From CAYOEZ01 sp964402955 (GTDB taxonomy: Bacteria > Chloroflexota > DTOL01 > DAOUCN01), in contig CAYOEZ010000006.1 in NCBI GenBank assembly GCA_964402955.1, positions 1 to 51,256 on the forward strand: DNA of 51,256 nucleotides, read 5' to 3'. The translations under genes and the position numbers were made by a program. Numbering within the stretch: position 1 is the stretch's first letter; each line of letters begins with the position of its first letter. Under the pieces are notes generated by a model. It worked only from the letters and a program-made list of their open reading frames with translations. It searched no databases and had not been told where the DNA came from. Positions 1 to 7,826 of the stretch are shown here, in pieces.

Positions 1-92
1 TGTGCAAAGGTGGGGCCTGGTTCGACAATGAAGGGGGCTTTTCCTGCCGCGTTGCCGATCTGGCCAACTTCTTGGTTCAGAAGGGTCTGTAA
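1..92 (+). CDS. C-terminal end of an unidentified protein (partial)
   Basis: An open frame enters from the left edge (codons in phase with position 3) and ends at TAA 90-92. Only 29 residues are visible, ending FLVQKGL, which is too little to assign a family. It stops two bases before the GTG of the next gene, and the likely ribosome site of that gene (AGAAGGG) lies inside this one. The two are therefore probably co-transcribed, perhaps as part of a polysaccharide gene cluster lying to the left. Confidence 0.6.
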   Translation, partial: CKGGAWFDNEGGFSCRVADLANFLVQKGL

Positions 93-94
93 GT

Positions 95-1189
95 GTGGCT
101 CGCGTTGCACTGGTTGCGTCGTGGCTGAACCAATATGGTGGGGCTGAACGAGTCCTGGAGGTGTTGCACGGGATGTTTCCAACGTCTCCCGTCTACACCT
201 CCATGTATGCAGCCCAGGCCATGCCTGAAGCGTACCGCACGTGGGACATTCACACGTCCTTCATGCAGCGCCTGCCCATGGTCACGCGCAAGCACCAGCT
301 CTATCTGCCGCTCTATCCGCTGGCGTTCGAAAGCATGACGGTCGACGGCTGTGATCTGGTGATCTCGAATAGCAGCGCCTTCGCTCATGGCATTCGCACG
401 GGGTCAGGCATTCAGCATCTCTGCTATTGCCTGACCCCTGCTCGTTTCTTGTGGGATTACGACAGTTACGTCCAGCGCGAGCAATTGGGTCGACTGCCAC
501 GCACGCTGCTCCCGACAGTCATCAGGACGTTGCGCGCCTGGGATCTGGCGGCGGCCAAACGTGTCACCCAGTTCATCGCCATTTCGCAACTGGTGGCCGA
601 GCGCATCAAACGCTGCTATGGCCGCGAGTCGACCATCATCTACCCCCCGCTCAACACACAGGCATTCTCCCCGTCGCCCGATCACGACGACTACTTTCTG
701 ATCGTCTCGCGCCTCGTCCCCTACAAACGCATCGACATTGCTGTACAGGCATGCTCGCAGCTTGGCCTGCCCTTGCGCATTATCGGCGACGGGCGCGACC
801 GCGCCAGCCTGGAACACCTGGCCGGACCGACGGTGCGTTTTTGGGGTCGCCTACCCGACGCCGACGTCAAGGAACATTTGCGCCGCTGCAAGGCGTTCAT
901 CTTTCCTGGCGAAGAGGACTTTGGCCTCACCCCGCTGGAAGCAATGGCCAGCGGGCGGCCTGTGGTTGCCTTTGCGGGAGGCGGAGCGTTGGAGACAGTC
1001 GTCGATGGCGTAACCGGCGCCTTCTTCCGTGAGCCAACAGCCGAGTCGCTGGCGGCGGCGCTGCGCACATTCGACGCGGCACACTATGACCCGGCAGCGC
1101 TGCGCCGCCATGCCGAGGGCTTTGATCGCACCGTCTTCGCTGAGCAATTGCGCTCCTTCGTGAAACAATCCACCGGCTTGTCCGTATAG
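95..1189 (+). CDS. Glycosyltransferase family 4 (GT-B fold)
   Basis: A 364-residue retaining glycosyltransferase of the GT4 type, likely transferring a sugar from a nucleotide donor during cell-surface polysaccharide or glycolipid synthesis in the cytoplasm. The N-terminal half begins with a beta strand and a glycine-rich acceptor loop (VASWLNQYGGAERV). The C-terminal half holds the family signature with the E-x7-E arrangement (EEDFGLTPLEAMASG, about residues 273-287), which contacts the donor sugar and phosphate. The GTG start follows the upstream stop by two bases and has AGAAGGG before it. The acceptor and sugar cannot be told from sequence. It pairs thematically with the two polysaccharide genes at the right end of the window but is far from them. 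Confidence 0.88.
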   Translation: MARVALVASWLNQYGGAERVLEVLHGMFPTSPVYTSMYAAQAMPEAYRTWDIHTSFMQRLPMVTRKHQLYLPLYPLAFESMTVDGCDLVISNSSAFAHGIRTGSGIQHLCYCLTPARFLWDYDSYVQREQLGRLPRTLLPTVIRTLRAWDLAAAKRVTQFIAISQLVAERIKRCYGRESTIIYPPLNTQAFSPSPDHDDYFLIVSRLVPYKRIDIAVQACSQLGLPLRIIGDGRDRASLEHLAGPTVRFWGRLPDADVKEHLRRCKAFIFPGEEDFGLTPLEAMASGRPVVAFAGGGALETVVDGVTGAFFREPTAESLAAALRTFDAAHYDPAALRRHAEGFDRTVFAEQLRSFVKQSTGLSV

Positions 1190-1341
1190 TCTAATAGAAC
1201 GTGGACGGATCACAAATGCCCGCGCATTGGCACGGATTGCTGTATCACCCCCCACCAGAGCGCGCCTGCGTGAACATTGCGGCCCTATGGGCTGCTCGAT
1301 ACGGATGGCCGGCAAACGGAAAGAATGAAGGAGGACACAGA

Positions 1342-1842
1342 ATGCACGAGAGACAGCGTGGCGGCTGGATTGGCGGCCTTATCCTCATCATGCTGGGCGT
1401 GGTGTTTCTGATCGAACAGTTCATGCCAAACGTGTTCGGCGGCTGGATGTTCCTGGCCGGCCTCGGCTTGATCTTCCTGGTCGCCTATGTGCTCAGCCAG
1501 CAGTACGGATTCCTGATCCCCGGCTGTATCCTGGGCGGATTGAGCATCGGCGTCGCTCTGATCGAAACAAACACGGTGACAGGGCCGGGCAGCGATGGCA
1601 TGGTCGTCCTGAGCCTCGGCCTCAGCTTCGTGGCCATCTGGCTGATCGACCTGCTGGTTGCCCGTGGGCGCGTCGGCGGCTGGTGGCCGCTCATTCCGGG
1701 TGCGATCCTGACGATTACCGGCGCAGTTGTTTTCTCGGCAAATGAGGCATGGCTGCAAGACTACGGCAAATGGTGGCCGCTGATTTTCATCATCATTGGG
1801 GTATGGATCCTTCTCGAACGCGTCATCCGGCGGCCATCGTAG
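1342..1842 (+). CDS. Small multi-span membrane protein (LiaF/DUF5668-like transmembrane region)
   Basis: A 166-residue protein that is almost entirely hydrophobic, with about five to six predicted membrane segments. Paired short segments are separated by glycine/tryptophan turns (GGWIGGLILIMLG, GGWMFLAGLGLIF, GGWWPLIPGAILT, WWPLIFIIIGVWILL). This spaced GGW pattern is typical of the LiaI/LiaF-like transmembrane region also found in DUF5668 proteins, which sit in envelope-stress operons. No extracellular LiaF domain follows, so a regulatory role is only a guess. The ATG at 1342 is chosen because GAAGGAGG lies 7-12 bases upstream; the frame stays open further upstream without a better site. Confidence 0.7.
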   Translation: MHERQRGGWIGGLILIMLGVVFLIEQFMPNVFGGWMFLAGLGLIFLVAYVLSQQYGFLIPGCILGGLSIGVALIETNTVTGPGSDGMVVLSLGLSFVAIWLIDLLVARGRVGGWWPLIPGAILTITGAVVFSANEAWLQDYGKWWPLIFIIIGVWILLERVIRRPS

Positions 1843-1857
1843 GCAGCCGCACAATAG

Positions 1858-1897
1858 CAACGAAGCCCGCTGCGGAGTAGCGCAGCGGGCTTCGTTG
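1858..1897 (+). terminator. Strong hairpin terminator
   Basis: A perfect 17 bp stem (1858-1874 with 1881-1897) encloses a 6-base loop 15 bases after the membrane-protein stop. The following bases are T-rich but interrupted. It closes the left transcription unit and stands immediately before the heliorhodopsin remnant. Confidence 0.8.
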
Positions 1898-1959
1898 TTC
1901 CTCATTTAACCGTACGTGCCCGCTCTCCCCCTCTATTGCAGATCTTTGCCATTTGATAC

Positions 1960-2193
1960 TTGATTTATATGCGTCCACTCTGTGCCGACTCCATCTCGTC
2001 GTTCGTCTATGCGATTCTGGCGTCGATCTTCGTGTTCTTCAATGTGTTTGCCATCAATATCCTCTTGCAGTACAAGAAGATTGGCCACTGGAAGGACTAT
2101 CTCTTCGGAGAGCAGGTCTACGTTCTGCTGAACCTGGTGGCCAAAACGGCGCTGGCCTGGCAGATCTGGTCGGGCACGCTGCTGCCGATGTAG
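1960..2193 (+). pseudogene. Heliorhodopsin C-terminal remnant (helices 6-7)
   Basis: The frame encodes about 70 residues that match the end of heliorhodopsins. From FVYAILASIFVFFNVFAIN through LQYKKIGHWKDYLFGE to YVLLNLVAKTALAWQIWSG it follows the family pattern, where helix 7 reads LSLVAKSALAWQxxxGTL and its lysine binds retinal through a Schiff base. That lysine is present (LVAK). Everything before helix 6 (about 180-190 residues) is missing. An in-frame TGA lies at 1954-1956 and the upstream terminator only about 60 bases away. No Shine-Dalgarno is visible before TTG 1960 or ATG 1969. It is read as a 5'-deleted gene. A translated 74-residue two-helix protein cannot be excluded but could not form the photoreceptor alone. 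Recognition is from memory of the family. Confidence 0.8.
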
Positions 2194-2255
2194 CATGCCG
2201 CATGCACATCGGCAGCACATCTTTGTGGCGACAGCCAAATTGGTCAACAAAACGC

Positions 2256-2284
2256 TTGACAAAATCTGAGCCCTGTGGTATAGT
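2256..2284 (+). promoter_or_regulatory. Promoter of first cold-shock gene
   Basis: TTGACA (2256-2261), a 17 bp spacer and TATAGT (2279-2284) give a near-consensus sigma-70 promoter. Transcription should begin near 2291, leaving a leader of about 113 nt. Confidence 0.85.
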
Positions 2285-2290
2285 ATCAAC

Positions 2291-2403
2291 GTTGGGTAAA
2301 CAGGTTGCACAAGACGAGCGCTGCCTGCAGACAGGCGGCGCTTCACTTTTATGCTGTTCCAGTCCTGTTCATTCCCACAATCTTTACAGGAGGTGAACAG
2401 GAT
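2291..2403 (+). promoter_or_regulatory. Structured 5' leader of first cold-shock mRNA
   Basis: The leader holds an 11 bp hairpin (2317-2327 with 2332-2342, one G-U pair). Near the start codon there are two alternative hairpins. CCTGTTCA 2364-2371 can pair with TGAACAGG 2394-2401, leaving the GGAGG site in the loop. Alternatively GTGAAC 2393-2398 can pair with GTTCAC 2406-2411 across the start codon. The two share bases 2394-2398 and exclude each other. The same pairings occur in the second copy. Long leaders that change fold with temperature are known for cspA mRNA of enteric bacteria; control here is inferred. Confidence 0.6.
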
Positions 2404-2610
2404 ATGTTCACAGGTACAGTCAAGTGGTTCAATGCAACAAAGGGCTTCGGCTTCATCGTTCAGGACAATGGCGGCAAGGATGTTTTCGTGCATCACAGCG
2501 CCATCCAGACCGAAGGGTACCGCAGCCTCGACGAAGGCCAGAAAGTGCAGTATGACATCGAAGAGACCCCCAAGGGTCCCGCCGCTGCCAATGTGCGCCC
2601 CATCGCCTAG
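2404..2610 (+). CDS. Cold-shock domain protein, copy 1
   Basis: A 68-residue single-domain protein, full length for the CspA family. It carries both RNA-binding motifs, RNP1 (KGFGFI) and RNP2 (VFVHH), on a five-stranded beta barrel. Such proteins bind single-stranded RNA and DNA and melt secondary structure, acting as RNA chaperones or antiterminators. The ATG at 2404 is fixed by ACAGGAGGT upstream and by the family N-terminus (TGTVKWFNATKGFGF). It differs from the neighbouring copy at only about ten positions. Its own promoter, leader and terminator make it an independent unit, so the two genes can respond to different conditions. Confidence 0.97.
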   Translation: MFTGTVKWFNATKGFGFIVQDNGGKDVFVHHSAIQTEGYRSLDEGQKVQYDIEETPKGPAAANVRPIA

Positions 2611-2626
2611 TCTGCACTGAATAACA

Positions 2627-2670
2627 GCGCCCCCGCAGGCCACAAGCTTGCGGGGGGCTTCTGCTTTTTT
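2627..2670 (+). terminator. Terminator of first cold-shock gene
   Basis: A GC-rich 11 bp stem (2630-2640 with 2646-2656, one G-U pair) with a 5-base loop is followed by a run of six T at 2665-2670. Confidence 0.85.
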
Positions 2671-2752
2671 CCAATGAACAGGAGCGACTGAAACATGCAC
2701 GAATTAGAAGTGCGCAATTGCGCCACTCTTGCACATTCCTTGTCAACAACTC

Positions 2753-2781
2753 TTGACAAAATCTGAGCCTTGTGGTACAGT
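2753..2781 (+). promoter_or_regulatory. Promoter of second cold-shock gene
   Basis: TTGACA (2753-2758), a 17 bp spacer and TACAGT (2776-2781). The spacer shares most of its sequence with the first copy, so the promoter was part of the duplicated unit. The -10 box is slightly weaker than TATAGT. Confidence 0.85.
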
Positions 2782-2787
2782 ATCACT

Positions 2788-2898
2788 GTTGGGTTAACAG
2801 GTTGCACAAGACGAGCGCTGCCTGAACCAGGTGGCGCTTCACTTTATGCTGTTCTAGTCCTGTTCATTCCCACAATTTTTACAGGAGGTGAACAGGAC
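2788..2898 (+). promoter_or_regulatory. Structured 5' leader of second cold-shock mRNA
   Basis: This is a copy of the first leader. The upper hairpin (2814-2824 with 2828-2838) is kept although the loop and one arm differ; a C-to-T change in the arm keeps pairing through a G-U pair. The alternative stems are 2859-2866 with 2889-2896, and 2888-2893 with 2901-2906 across the start codon. Both are fully conserved. Confidence 0.6.
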
Positions 2899-3105
2899 AT
2901 GTTCACAGGTACAGTCAAGTGGTTCAATGCAACAAAGGGCTTCGGCTTCATCGTGCAGGATAGCGGTGGAAAGGACGTTTTCGTCCATCACAACGCTATT
3001 CAGCAGGAAGGCTACCGCAGCCTTGAAGAGGGCCAGCGGGTTGAGTATGACGTCGAGCAGACCCCCAAGGGTCCCGCCGCCGCCAACGTTCGCTCCATTG
3101 CCTAG
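2899..3105 (+). CDS. Cold-shock domain protein, copy 2
   Basis: A 68-residue CspA-family protein with intact RNP1 (KGFGFI) and RNP2 (VFVHH). It is a close paralogue of the gene 289 bp upstream; substitutions are mostly mild (DNGG to DSGG, HSAI to HNAI, QYDIEE to EYDVEQ). An RNA chaperone role in cold adaptation or growth-phase response is expected from the family. The ATG at 2899 follows ACAGGAGGT. The near-identical flanks indicate a tandem duplication of roughly half a kilobase. Confidence 0.97.
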   Translation: MFTGTVKWFNATKGFGFIVQDSGGKDVFVHHNAIQQEGYRSLEEGQRVEYDVEQTPKGPAAANVRSIA

Positions 3106-3120
3106 TCTGCACTGAACAAT

Positions 3121-3156
3121 AGAGCCCCCCGCAGGTCACAAGCCTGCGGGGGCTTT
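3121..3156 (+). terminator. Terminator of second cold-shock gene
   Basis: The stem is formed by C-rich 3124-3135 and G-rich 3143-3153 around a 7-base loop, followed by TTTGTCT. It is homologous to the first terminator, but with a shorter T run. Confidence 0.8.
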
Positions 3157-3166
3157 GTCTATGTAG

Positions 3167-3187
3167 CACGGCGGCTTCAGCGCCGTG
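3167..3187. repeat. Short palindrome after the cold-shock genes
   Basis: CACGGCG (3167-3173) and CGCCGTG (3181-3187) form a 7 bp hairpin with a 7-base loop. It may be a back-up terminator or a fragment of a dispersed repeat. Confidence 0.5.
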
Positions 3188-3220
3188 GGTCTGCGCCCGG
3201 CCTGCAAGTCATGTCGTGGG

Positions 3221-3535
3221 TTATTTGTGCTCCTGGCCCCACAGCATGGACGACTCGAGGAACACGTTCACAACAACCGGATCGAACTGTACGCCCGCCA
3301 TGGACCTGATGTAGCCGACCGCCTTGTCCTTTGACCATGCGGCGCGATAGGGTCGCTTGGACGTCAATGCGTCGAGCACATCACAGACAGCGAAGATGCG
3401 GGCCGCCAGGGGGATCTGTTCGCCTTTCAGTTGCAGCGGGTAGCCTGTCCCGTCCCACTTCTCATGGTGCGCACAGGGGATATCACGGGTAAAGCGAAAG
3501 CACAGCAGCCAGAACAAGGCCCACGCCACCATCAC
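3221..3535 (-). pseudogene. Truncated HD-GYP domain protein
   Basis: The 104-residue frame matches only the second half of an HD-GYP cyclic-di-GMP phosphodiesterase domain. It contains HHEKWDGTGYP, then IPLAARIFAVCDVLDALTS, then RPYR and the FDPVVVNVFL tail. The first half, with the metal-binding HD dyad, is absent. In its place is a short hydrophobic stretch (MVAWALFWLLCF) that does not look like the domain. Without the HD residues it should not hydrolyse c-di-GMP. The possible GTG start overlaps the regulator stop by four bases (GTGA), so a full gene probably once formed the third member of this operon and lost an internal segment. Confidence 0.75.
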
Positions 3536-4185
3536 TGCAAGCGCACAATACCCTGGCGGATGGTGTATTGCACCAGCTCGGTTTGAGAATGCAAATTCAG
3601 CTTGCGCATCAAATTGGAGCGATGTGTCTCAGCCGTGCGTGGGCTAATGGAGAGCCGCTGCGCGATCTCGGTGCTGCTGTTACCCTCGGCGGCCAGGTGC
3701 AGGACTTCTCGCTCGCGCGTGGTCAGCGTCTCATAAGCGCTGGGCGCACTGTCTTCTCTTGTCTGGCGCAGATAGACATCGATGGACCGTTCGGAGAGTG
3801 GCGTACCCAGATAGCGCCGTCCGGCCGCTGCCTCGCGAATCGCATGGATCAGCTCTTCGGACGTTGACTCCTTGAGGACGTAGGCAGCGACGCCGGCGCG
3901 CAATGCTTCCAGCACATAGGCTTCGTGTGAATACATCGACAGGATGACGGTGCTTGTCCCCGCAACCCGTTGCTTCACTTGGCGCGCCACCTCCAGCCCG
4001 TTGATGCCCGGCATCATCAGGTCTGCGACAAGAATAGTCGGCTGGGTGTGTTCCACAAGCTGCACTGCCTCAAGCCCGTCGCCCGCCTCACCCACAATAT
4101 GGAAATCGGCTTGCGTTTCCAGGAGAGTGCGCAGCGCCTGGCGGACGACATGATGATCCTCAGCCAGTACGATCGAGATTGTCAT
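3532..4185 (-). CDS. NarL/LuxR-family response regulator
   Basis: A 217-residue two-domain regulator. The receiver domain (about 1-120) has the acidic pair near D10, the phospho-acceptor D55 (VADLMMPG), the switch serine in VILSMY and the conserved lysine in YVLKES. The C-terminal part (about 150-215) is a LuxR-type helix-turn-helix (LTTREREVLHLAAEGNSS, then SPRTAETHRSNLMRKL). Phosphorylation by the upstream kinase should promote dimerisation and DNA binding. The start overlaps the end of the kinase gene by 26 bp, which suggests translational coupling and a dedicated pair. Target genes are not evident. Confidence 0.95.
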   Translation of the reverse strand: MTISIVLAEDHHVVRQALRTLLETQADFHIVGEAGDGLEAVQLVEHTQPTILVADLMMPGINGLEVARQVKQRVAGTSTVILSMYSHEAYVLEALRAGVAAYVLKESTSEELIHAIREAAAGRRYLGTPLSERSIDVYLRQTREDSAPSAYETLTTREREVLHLAAEGNSSTEIAQRLSISPRTAETHRSNLMRKLNLHSQTELVQYTIRQGIVRLQ

Positions 4186-7100
4186 GGGCAGCCCCTTCAG
4201 TTGGCCCGGGCAAGGGGAGTTGTGCGGTCACTTGTGTTCCTCCCCCGGGCGTAGACTCGATTGTCAGATGACCATCGAGCAAAACAGCACGCTCGTTCAT
4301 ACCGGCCAGGCCGCTTGCCTCACTTGTTGCAAGCACCGCAGTCAGATCAAACCCCTGGCCCTGGTCTGCAATCAGAATACTGAGCATGTCGCGATTTGCC
4401 CACATGCGCACGGTCGCCGCGTTCACCGCCGCATGTCTTGCCACATTTGTGAGCGCCTCCTGGACAATGCGATAGGCCGCCGTTTCGATGTCCGTTCCAA
4501 AGCGTCGCCCGACCACATCCGTATGGTGGAATGACACGCCCACACGCGTTTGCGCCCTATAGCGCTCCAGAAACCAGAGCAGCGCCGGCAATAGTCCCAG
4601 ATCATCCAGCATCGCCGGCCGCAGATCGAGCGACAGATCACGGACCGTCGCTATCAGATGTCCAAGCACCCCGCGCGCGTCGCTCAGCCGCGCTGTGATG
4701 TCGTCGTCTGGCTGTGTATCTCTGCGCTCGAGGAGCAACTTGAGCGCGGTCAGCGATTGGCCGATTTCGTCGTGCAATTCGCGGGCAATGTGGCGACGCT
4801 CGGCTTCCTGCACCTCCAGCACACGCCGCGAGAGCGCGTGCAGTTGCTCCTGGTTAAGGCGCAACTGCGCGAGCATGCGTTCTCGTTCTAGCTCGGCCTG
4901 CCTGCGGCGGGTGATGTCACGGGCCGCAGAGTAGGTGACTGCACCCGCCGGCACGGCGCGCCATTCGAGCCAGCGATAGTCGCCGTCTTTGCAGCGGTAG
5001 CGGTTGACGAAATTGACAACTTCTTGCTGCGCGGCCAATGCTGCCATTGCCTGGCGCGTGGCCGGTACGTCGGCGGGGTGCACGAAATCCAGGAAAGTAT
5101 GCGCCATGAGCTCTTCACGTGTATAGCCCAGGGTCTGTTCCCAGACGGGGTTGAGCGTGCGCAGGTAGCCGTCGTGGTCCGCGATACAGAACAGGTCGTG
5201 TGACAGGCTGAAGAATCGGTTGATCTCTTCCGTCTTCTGGCGCAGCGCATCATCGGCGCTGCGCTGCCTGAGCATCTTTTGCACCTCAGCCGCAATCAGT
5301 TGAACGTTGATAACGTCATTGTCCCCATAATCGCTTGCTTTGTTGCCGACGCCGAAAACGAAAACGACCTTGTCCCCTTCAAAGATGGGGACGCTCATGA
5401 AGCGCTGCACGGGGACGTGTCCATCGGGAAGCCCCTTATGATTGGCCGACGTGGCGTAGTCGTTATAGACCACCGGACGCCTGAAGCGCAAACAGTCGAT
5501 CCAGTTCCCGGCCTCAGCGATCGGATAGTGCGTCTGCGCGGGGGTCATGCAATGCCGTTGCGCCTCGCTGTTGCACACAGTCAGATCAGCGCTCTGCTGA
5601 TCAGCAGAGACACGGTGCAAGAATCCGATGGTGCTATCCGTCAACTGAACCGCTCGCTCCAAAACGTAATCGTAGAGCTCTTTCTCTGTCAGCCCGGCAG
5701 CATTCTGATAGACATCCAGGAGCACACGTCTGCGTTGCACGTCATCACGGAGGCGTTTCTCCTCCAGCCTGCGCTCGGTCATGTCGTGCGAGATAGTCAC
5801 CACCATCCGGACATGCCTGCCTTCGTCAAAGATAGGCGTCGACTGGACGAGCGCCCAGCGCTGCTCAGCGCTGTTCTTGAGACTGAAGCACATGGTCACA
5901 GCGGGCGACTTTATGCCGGCGAGGGCAAGACGGCTGGGCAGTTGATCGTACGGAAAAGGCTGACCGGCATCGTCGAGAATGTCGAAGCGGTTCAGCACCG
6001 TGCCGGGCTGCGCATCCTGCATCATCGCGGCGGCGGACGAGTAGCCCGAGGCGCTAGCAGACGCGCTATTCACATAGATCAGGCGACCGCTTGCATCAAG
6101 CACACTGACGCCGTCGGCGATGCCCTCTACAATGGTTTTCATCTGATCTCTGGTCTCGCGCAGTGCCTCTTCTGCTTGCTTGAGGTCGCCTATGTCCATA
6201 TTGGCGCCGATGTAGCCGGTCAGTTCACCTTGCTCATTGTGGACTGCTGTCGCCAGCCCCAACACCCAGGTGATTCTGCCGTCTGGTCGCTGGAAACGGT
6301 ACTCGAGACCCCACGTGCCCTTGGACTCAACCATGCGATACCACGCCGCCGCTACGTTCTCACGATCCTCCGGGTGATGCCTCTGAATCCAGCCCTGCCC
6401 GGCAGCCTCGTCGACGCTCATCCCTGCCATGTCGCACCAGCGCCGGTTGGCGTATACGCAATCGCCCCGGTCATTTGTCATGTAGATGCCGGCGGGGCAC
6501 AACTCCGCCAGGGTGTGGAACCGTTCTTCACTCTCGCGCAGAGCAACCTGGGCGCGCTGGCTTGTGGTGACGTCGCGGATGAACGCGGCAAAGCAGGCCG
6601 ACTCCTGCACAAAGGTGGCGCTGATCTCGACCTCAATGATGTGGCCATCTTTGCAGCGGTGGCGCGCCATGAAGCGGTCGGATCCTTTTGTCTCGGTGTC
6701 GAGCCTGTGCCGGGCCGCAACAGCGGGTGTTTCGTCGGCGTCTAGCTCCATGATTGTCATGGCGCGTAACTCATCACGGCTGTAGCCTGTCATCTCGCAA
6801 TAGGCCGTGTTGGCGTCGATGACCTGGCCATCGCGCGCGACCAGCACAAACCCATCCAAAGCGTTGCTGGTCAGCGCTGTATACTGTGCCACGCGTTCTT
6901 GCAGAGCCATCTGCCGGCGCTGGCGATCGGCCAGTTCGCTGAGCGCAGTACGCAGAACGTTTTCGGACGTGAGCGAGGCCACATACTGGAGGACAACAAC
7001 AAAGGCAGCGATGGCGACGAAGTTCCACCAGAGCAACACGCTGTCCGCGACGACGACCCGGGCCGACAGCAGACCCGCCTGTTCCAACCACACCAGTGCC

Positions 7101-7522
7101 AGCGCTGTCAGGCTGCACCACACCCCTGCCGCCACGCCGGCTTTCTTAGTGAAGAGCACTCCCGAGGCAAAGATGATAACGAGATAACCGGCAATAACCG
7201 GCGAGTGGATGCCGCCGCCAGTGAGACACAAGGCTGTCACCACGCCCCACATGAGAAGAACAACGACAACGCGCGCCAGCCACAACACGCCTCTGCGCGC
7301 GAGAAAGAGCACGGCGATCATCGCCGCATCAATTGCGCCAAGCGCCAGCAGCCAGCGCAGCGCGTGCGCCGGCAACACAAAGAGCATCAGGCCATAGAAG
7401 AACGTGGCGATCACGGCCGCGCTGACTGCAACCTGGTGGAGCAAACGGGTAGCCTGAATGCGCTTTGCATCCTCAATAACTAGATCCACGGGATCAACTG
7501 CATTGGTCAACTTCGTATGCAT
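4160..7522 (-). CDS. Membrane-bound multi-PAS/GAF sensor histidine kinase (NarX-type core)
   Basis: About 1120 residues. Roughly six hydrophobic segments span residues 30-180. They are followed by a short coiled region and PAS domains at about 210-325, 335-450 and 455-590. Next come a GAF-like domain at about 600-750 (MSVPIFEGDKVVFVFGVGNK), a further PAS/PAC at about 765-885, a HisKA_3 dimerisation helix with the phospho-acceptor H917 (ARELHDEIGQSL) and a HATPase domain (DQGQGFDL, then GLAGMNERA). It should autophosphorylate on H917 and pass phosphate to the overlapping NarL-type regulator, the usual partner of HisKA_3 kinases. The ATG at 7522 (GGGGAAAG upstream) is preferred over an in-frame GTG at 7537. 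The repeated PAS domains suggest several small-molecule or redox inputs; no cofactor can be named. Confidence 0.93.
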   Translation of the reverse strand: MHTKLTNAVDPVDLVIEDAKRIQATRLLHQVAVSAAVIATFFYGLMLFVLPAHALRWLLALGAIDAAMIAVLFLARRGVLWLARVVVVLLMWGVVTALCLTGGGIHSPVIAGYLVIIFASGVLFTKKAGVAAGVWCSLTALALVWLEQAGLLSARVVVADSVLLWWNFVAIAAFVVVLQYVASLTSENVLRTALSELADRQRRQMALQERVAQYTALTSNALDGFVLVARDGQVIDANTAYCEMTGYSRDELRAMTIMELDADETPAVAARHRLDTETKGSDRFMARHRCKDGHIIEVEISATFVQESACFAAFIRDVTTSQRAQVALRESEERFHTLAELCPAGIYMTNDRGDCVYANRRWCDMAGMSVDEAAGQGWIQRHHPEDRENVAAAWYRMVESKGTWGLEYRFQRPDGRITWVLGLATAVHNEQGELTGYIGANMDIGDLKQAEEALRETRDQMKTIVEGIADGVSVLDASGRLIYVNSASASASGYSSAAAMMQDAQPGTVLNRFDILDDAGQPFPYDQLPSRLALAGIKSPAVTMCFSLKNSAEQRWALVQSTPIFDEGRHVRMVVTISHDMTERRLEEKRLRDDVQRRRVLLDVYQNAAGLTEKELYDYVLERAVQLTDSTIGFLHRVSADQQSADLTVCNSEAQRHCMTPAQTHYPIAEAGNWIDCLRFRRPVVYNDYATSANHKGLPDGHVPVQRFMSVPIFEGDKVVFVFGVGNKASDYGDNDVINVQLIAAEVQKMLRQRSADDALRQKTEEINRFFSLSHDLFCIADHDGYLRTLNPVWEQTLGYTREELMAHTFLDFVHPADVPATRQAMAALAAQQEVVNFVNRYRCKDGDYRWLEWRAVPAGAVTYSAARDITRRRQAELERERMLAQLRLNQEQLHALSRRVLEVQEAERRHIARELHDEIGQSLTALKLLLERRDTQPDDDITARLSDARGVLGHLIATVRDLSLDLRPAMLDDLGLLPALLWFLERYRAQTRVGVSFHHTDVVGRRFGTDIETAAYRIVQEALTNVARHAAVNAATVRMWANRDMLSILIADQGQGFDLTAVLATSEASGLAGMNERAVLLDGHLTIESTPGGGTQVTAQLPLPGPTEGAAHDNLDRTG

Positions 7523-7686
7523 ATCTGCTTTCCCCACAGGTCACATCGAGCAACAGGTCGGGTTGCGCATGGTTGCCACCGTGCAGACAGTGGGACATGA
7601 GGACGGTTGGGCCGTGGCAACAGGAAAAAGGAGGACAGCCTGCAGGTTGGCGCATAGCAGGCGAGTGAACAAAGCTTACATGTTAG

Positions 7687-7715
7687 AGTATGAACTTTTT
7701 GCGCCCATTTGTCAA
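7687..7715 (-). promoter_or_regulatory. Likely promoter of the kinase-regulator operon
   Basis: On the minus strand, TTGACA (7710-7715) and CATACT (7687-7692) are separated by 17 bp, giving a leader of about 160 nt before the kinase start. The stretch 7523-7826 holds this promoter and the divergent one at 7761-7789; nothing else is seen in it. Confidence 0.6.
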
Positions 7716-7760
7716 GCGATGGTAGTCTCGCGTCAGGCCCCGTGTGCACAGCGCAGACCC

Positions 7761-7789
7761 TTGTCTTTTGTTAGATGGTCGTGTATAAT
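7761..7789 (+). promoter_or_regulatory. Promoter of the 7.8-10.3 kb genes
   Basis: TTGTCT (7761-7766), a 17 bp spacer and a perfect TATAAT (7784-7789), 38 bases before the small-protein start. Confidence 0.7.
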
Positions 7790-7826
7790 GAGCATGTAAG
7801 AGTGAACAAAGGAGGGTACACGTTCT

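Noticed and set aside
5279..6745. Long open frame on the plus strand inside the histidine kinase gene
   Set aside because: It overlaps a clear multi-domain kinase on the other strand and has no recognisable domain.
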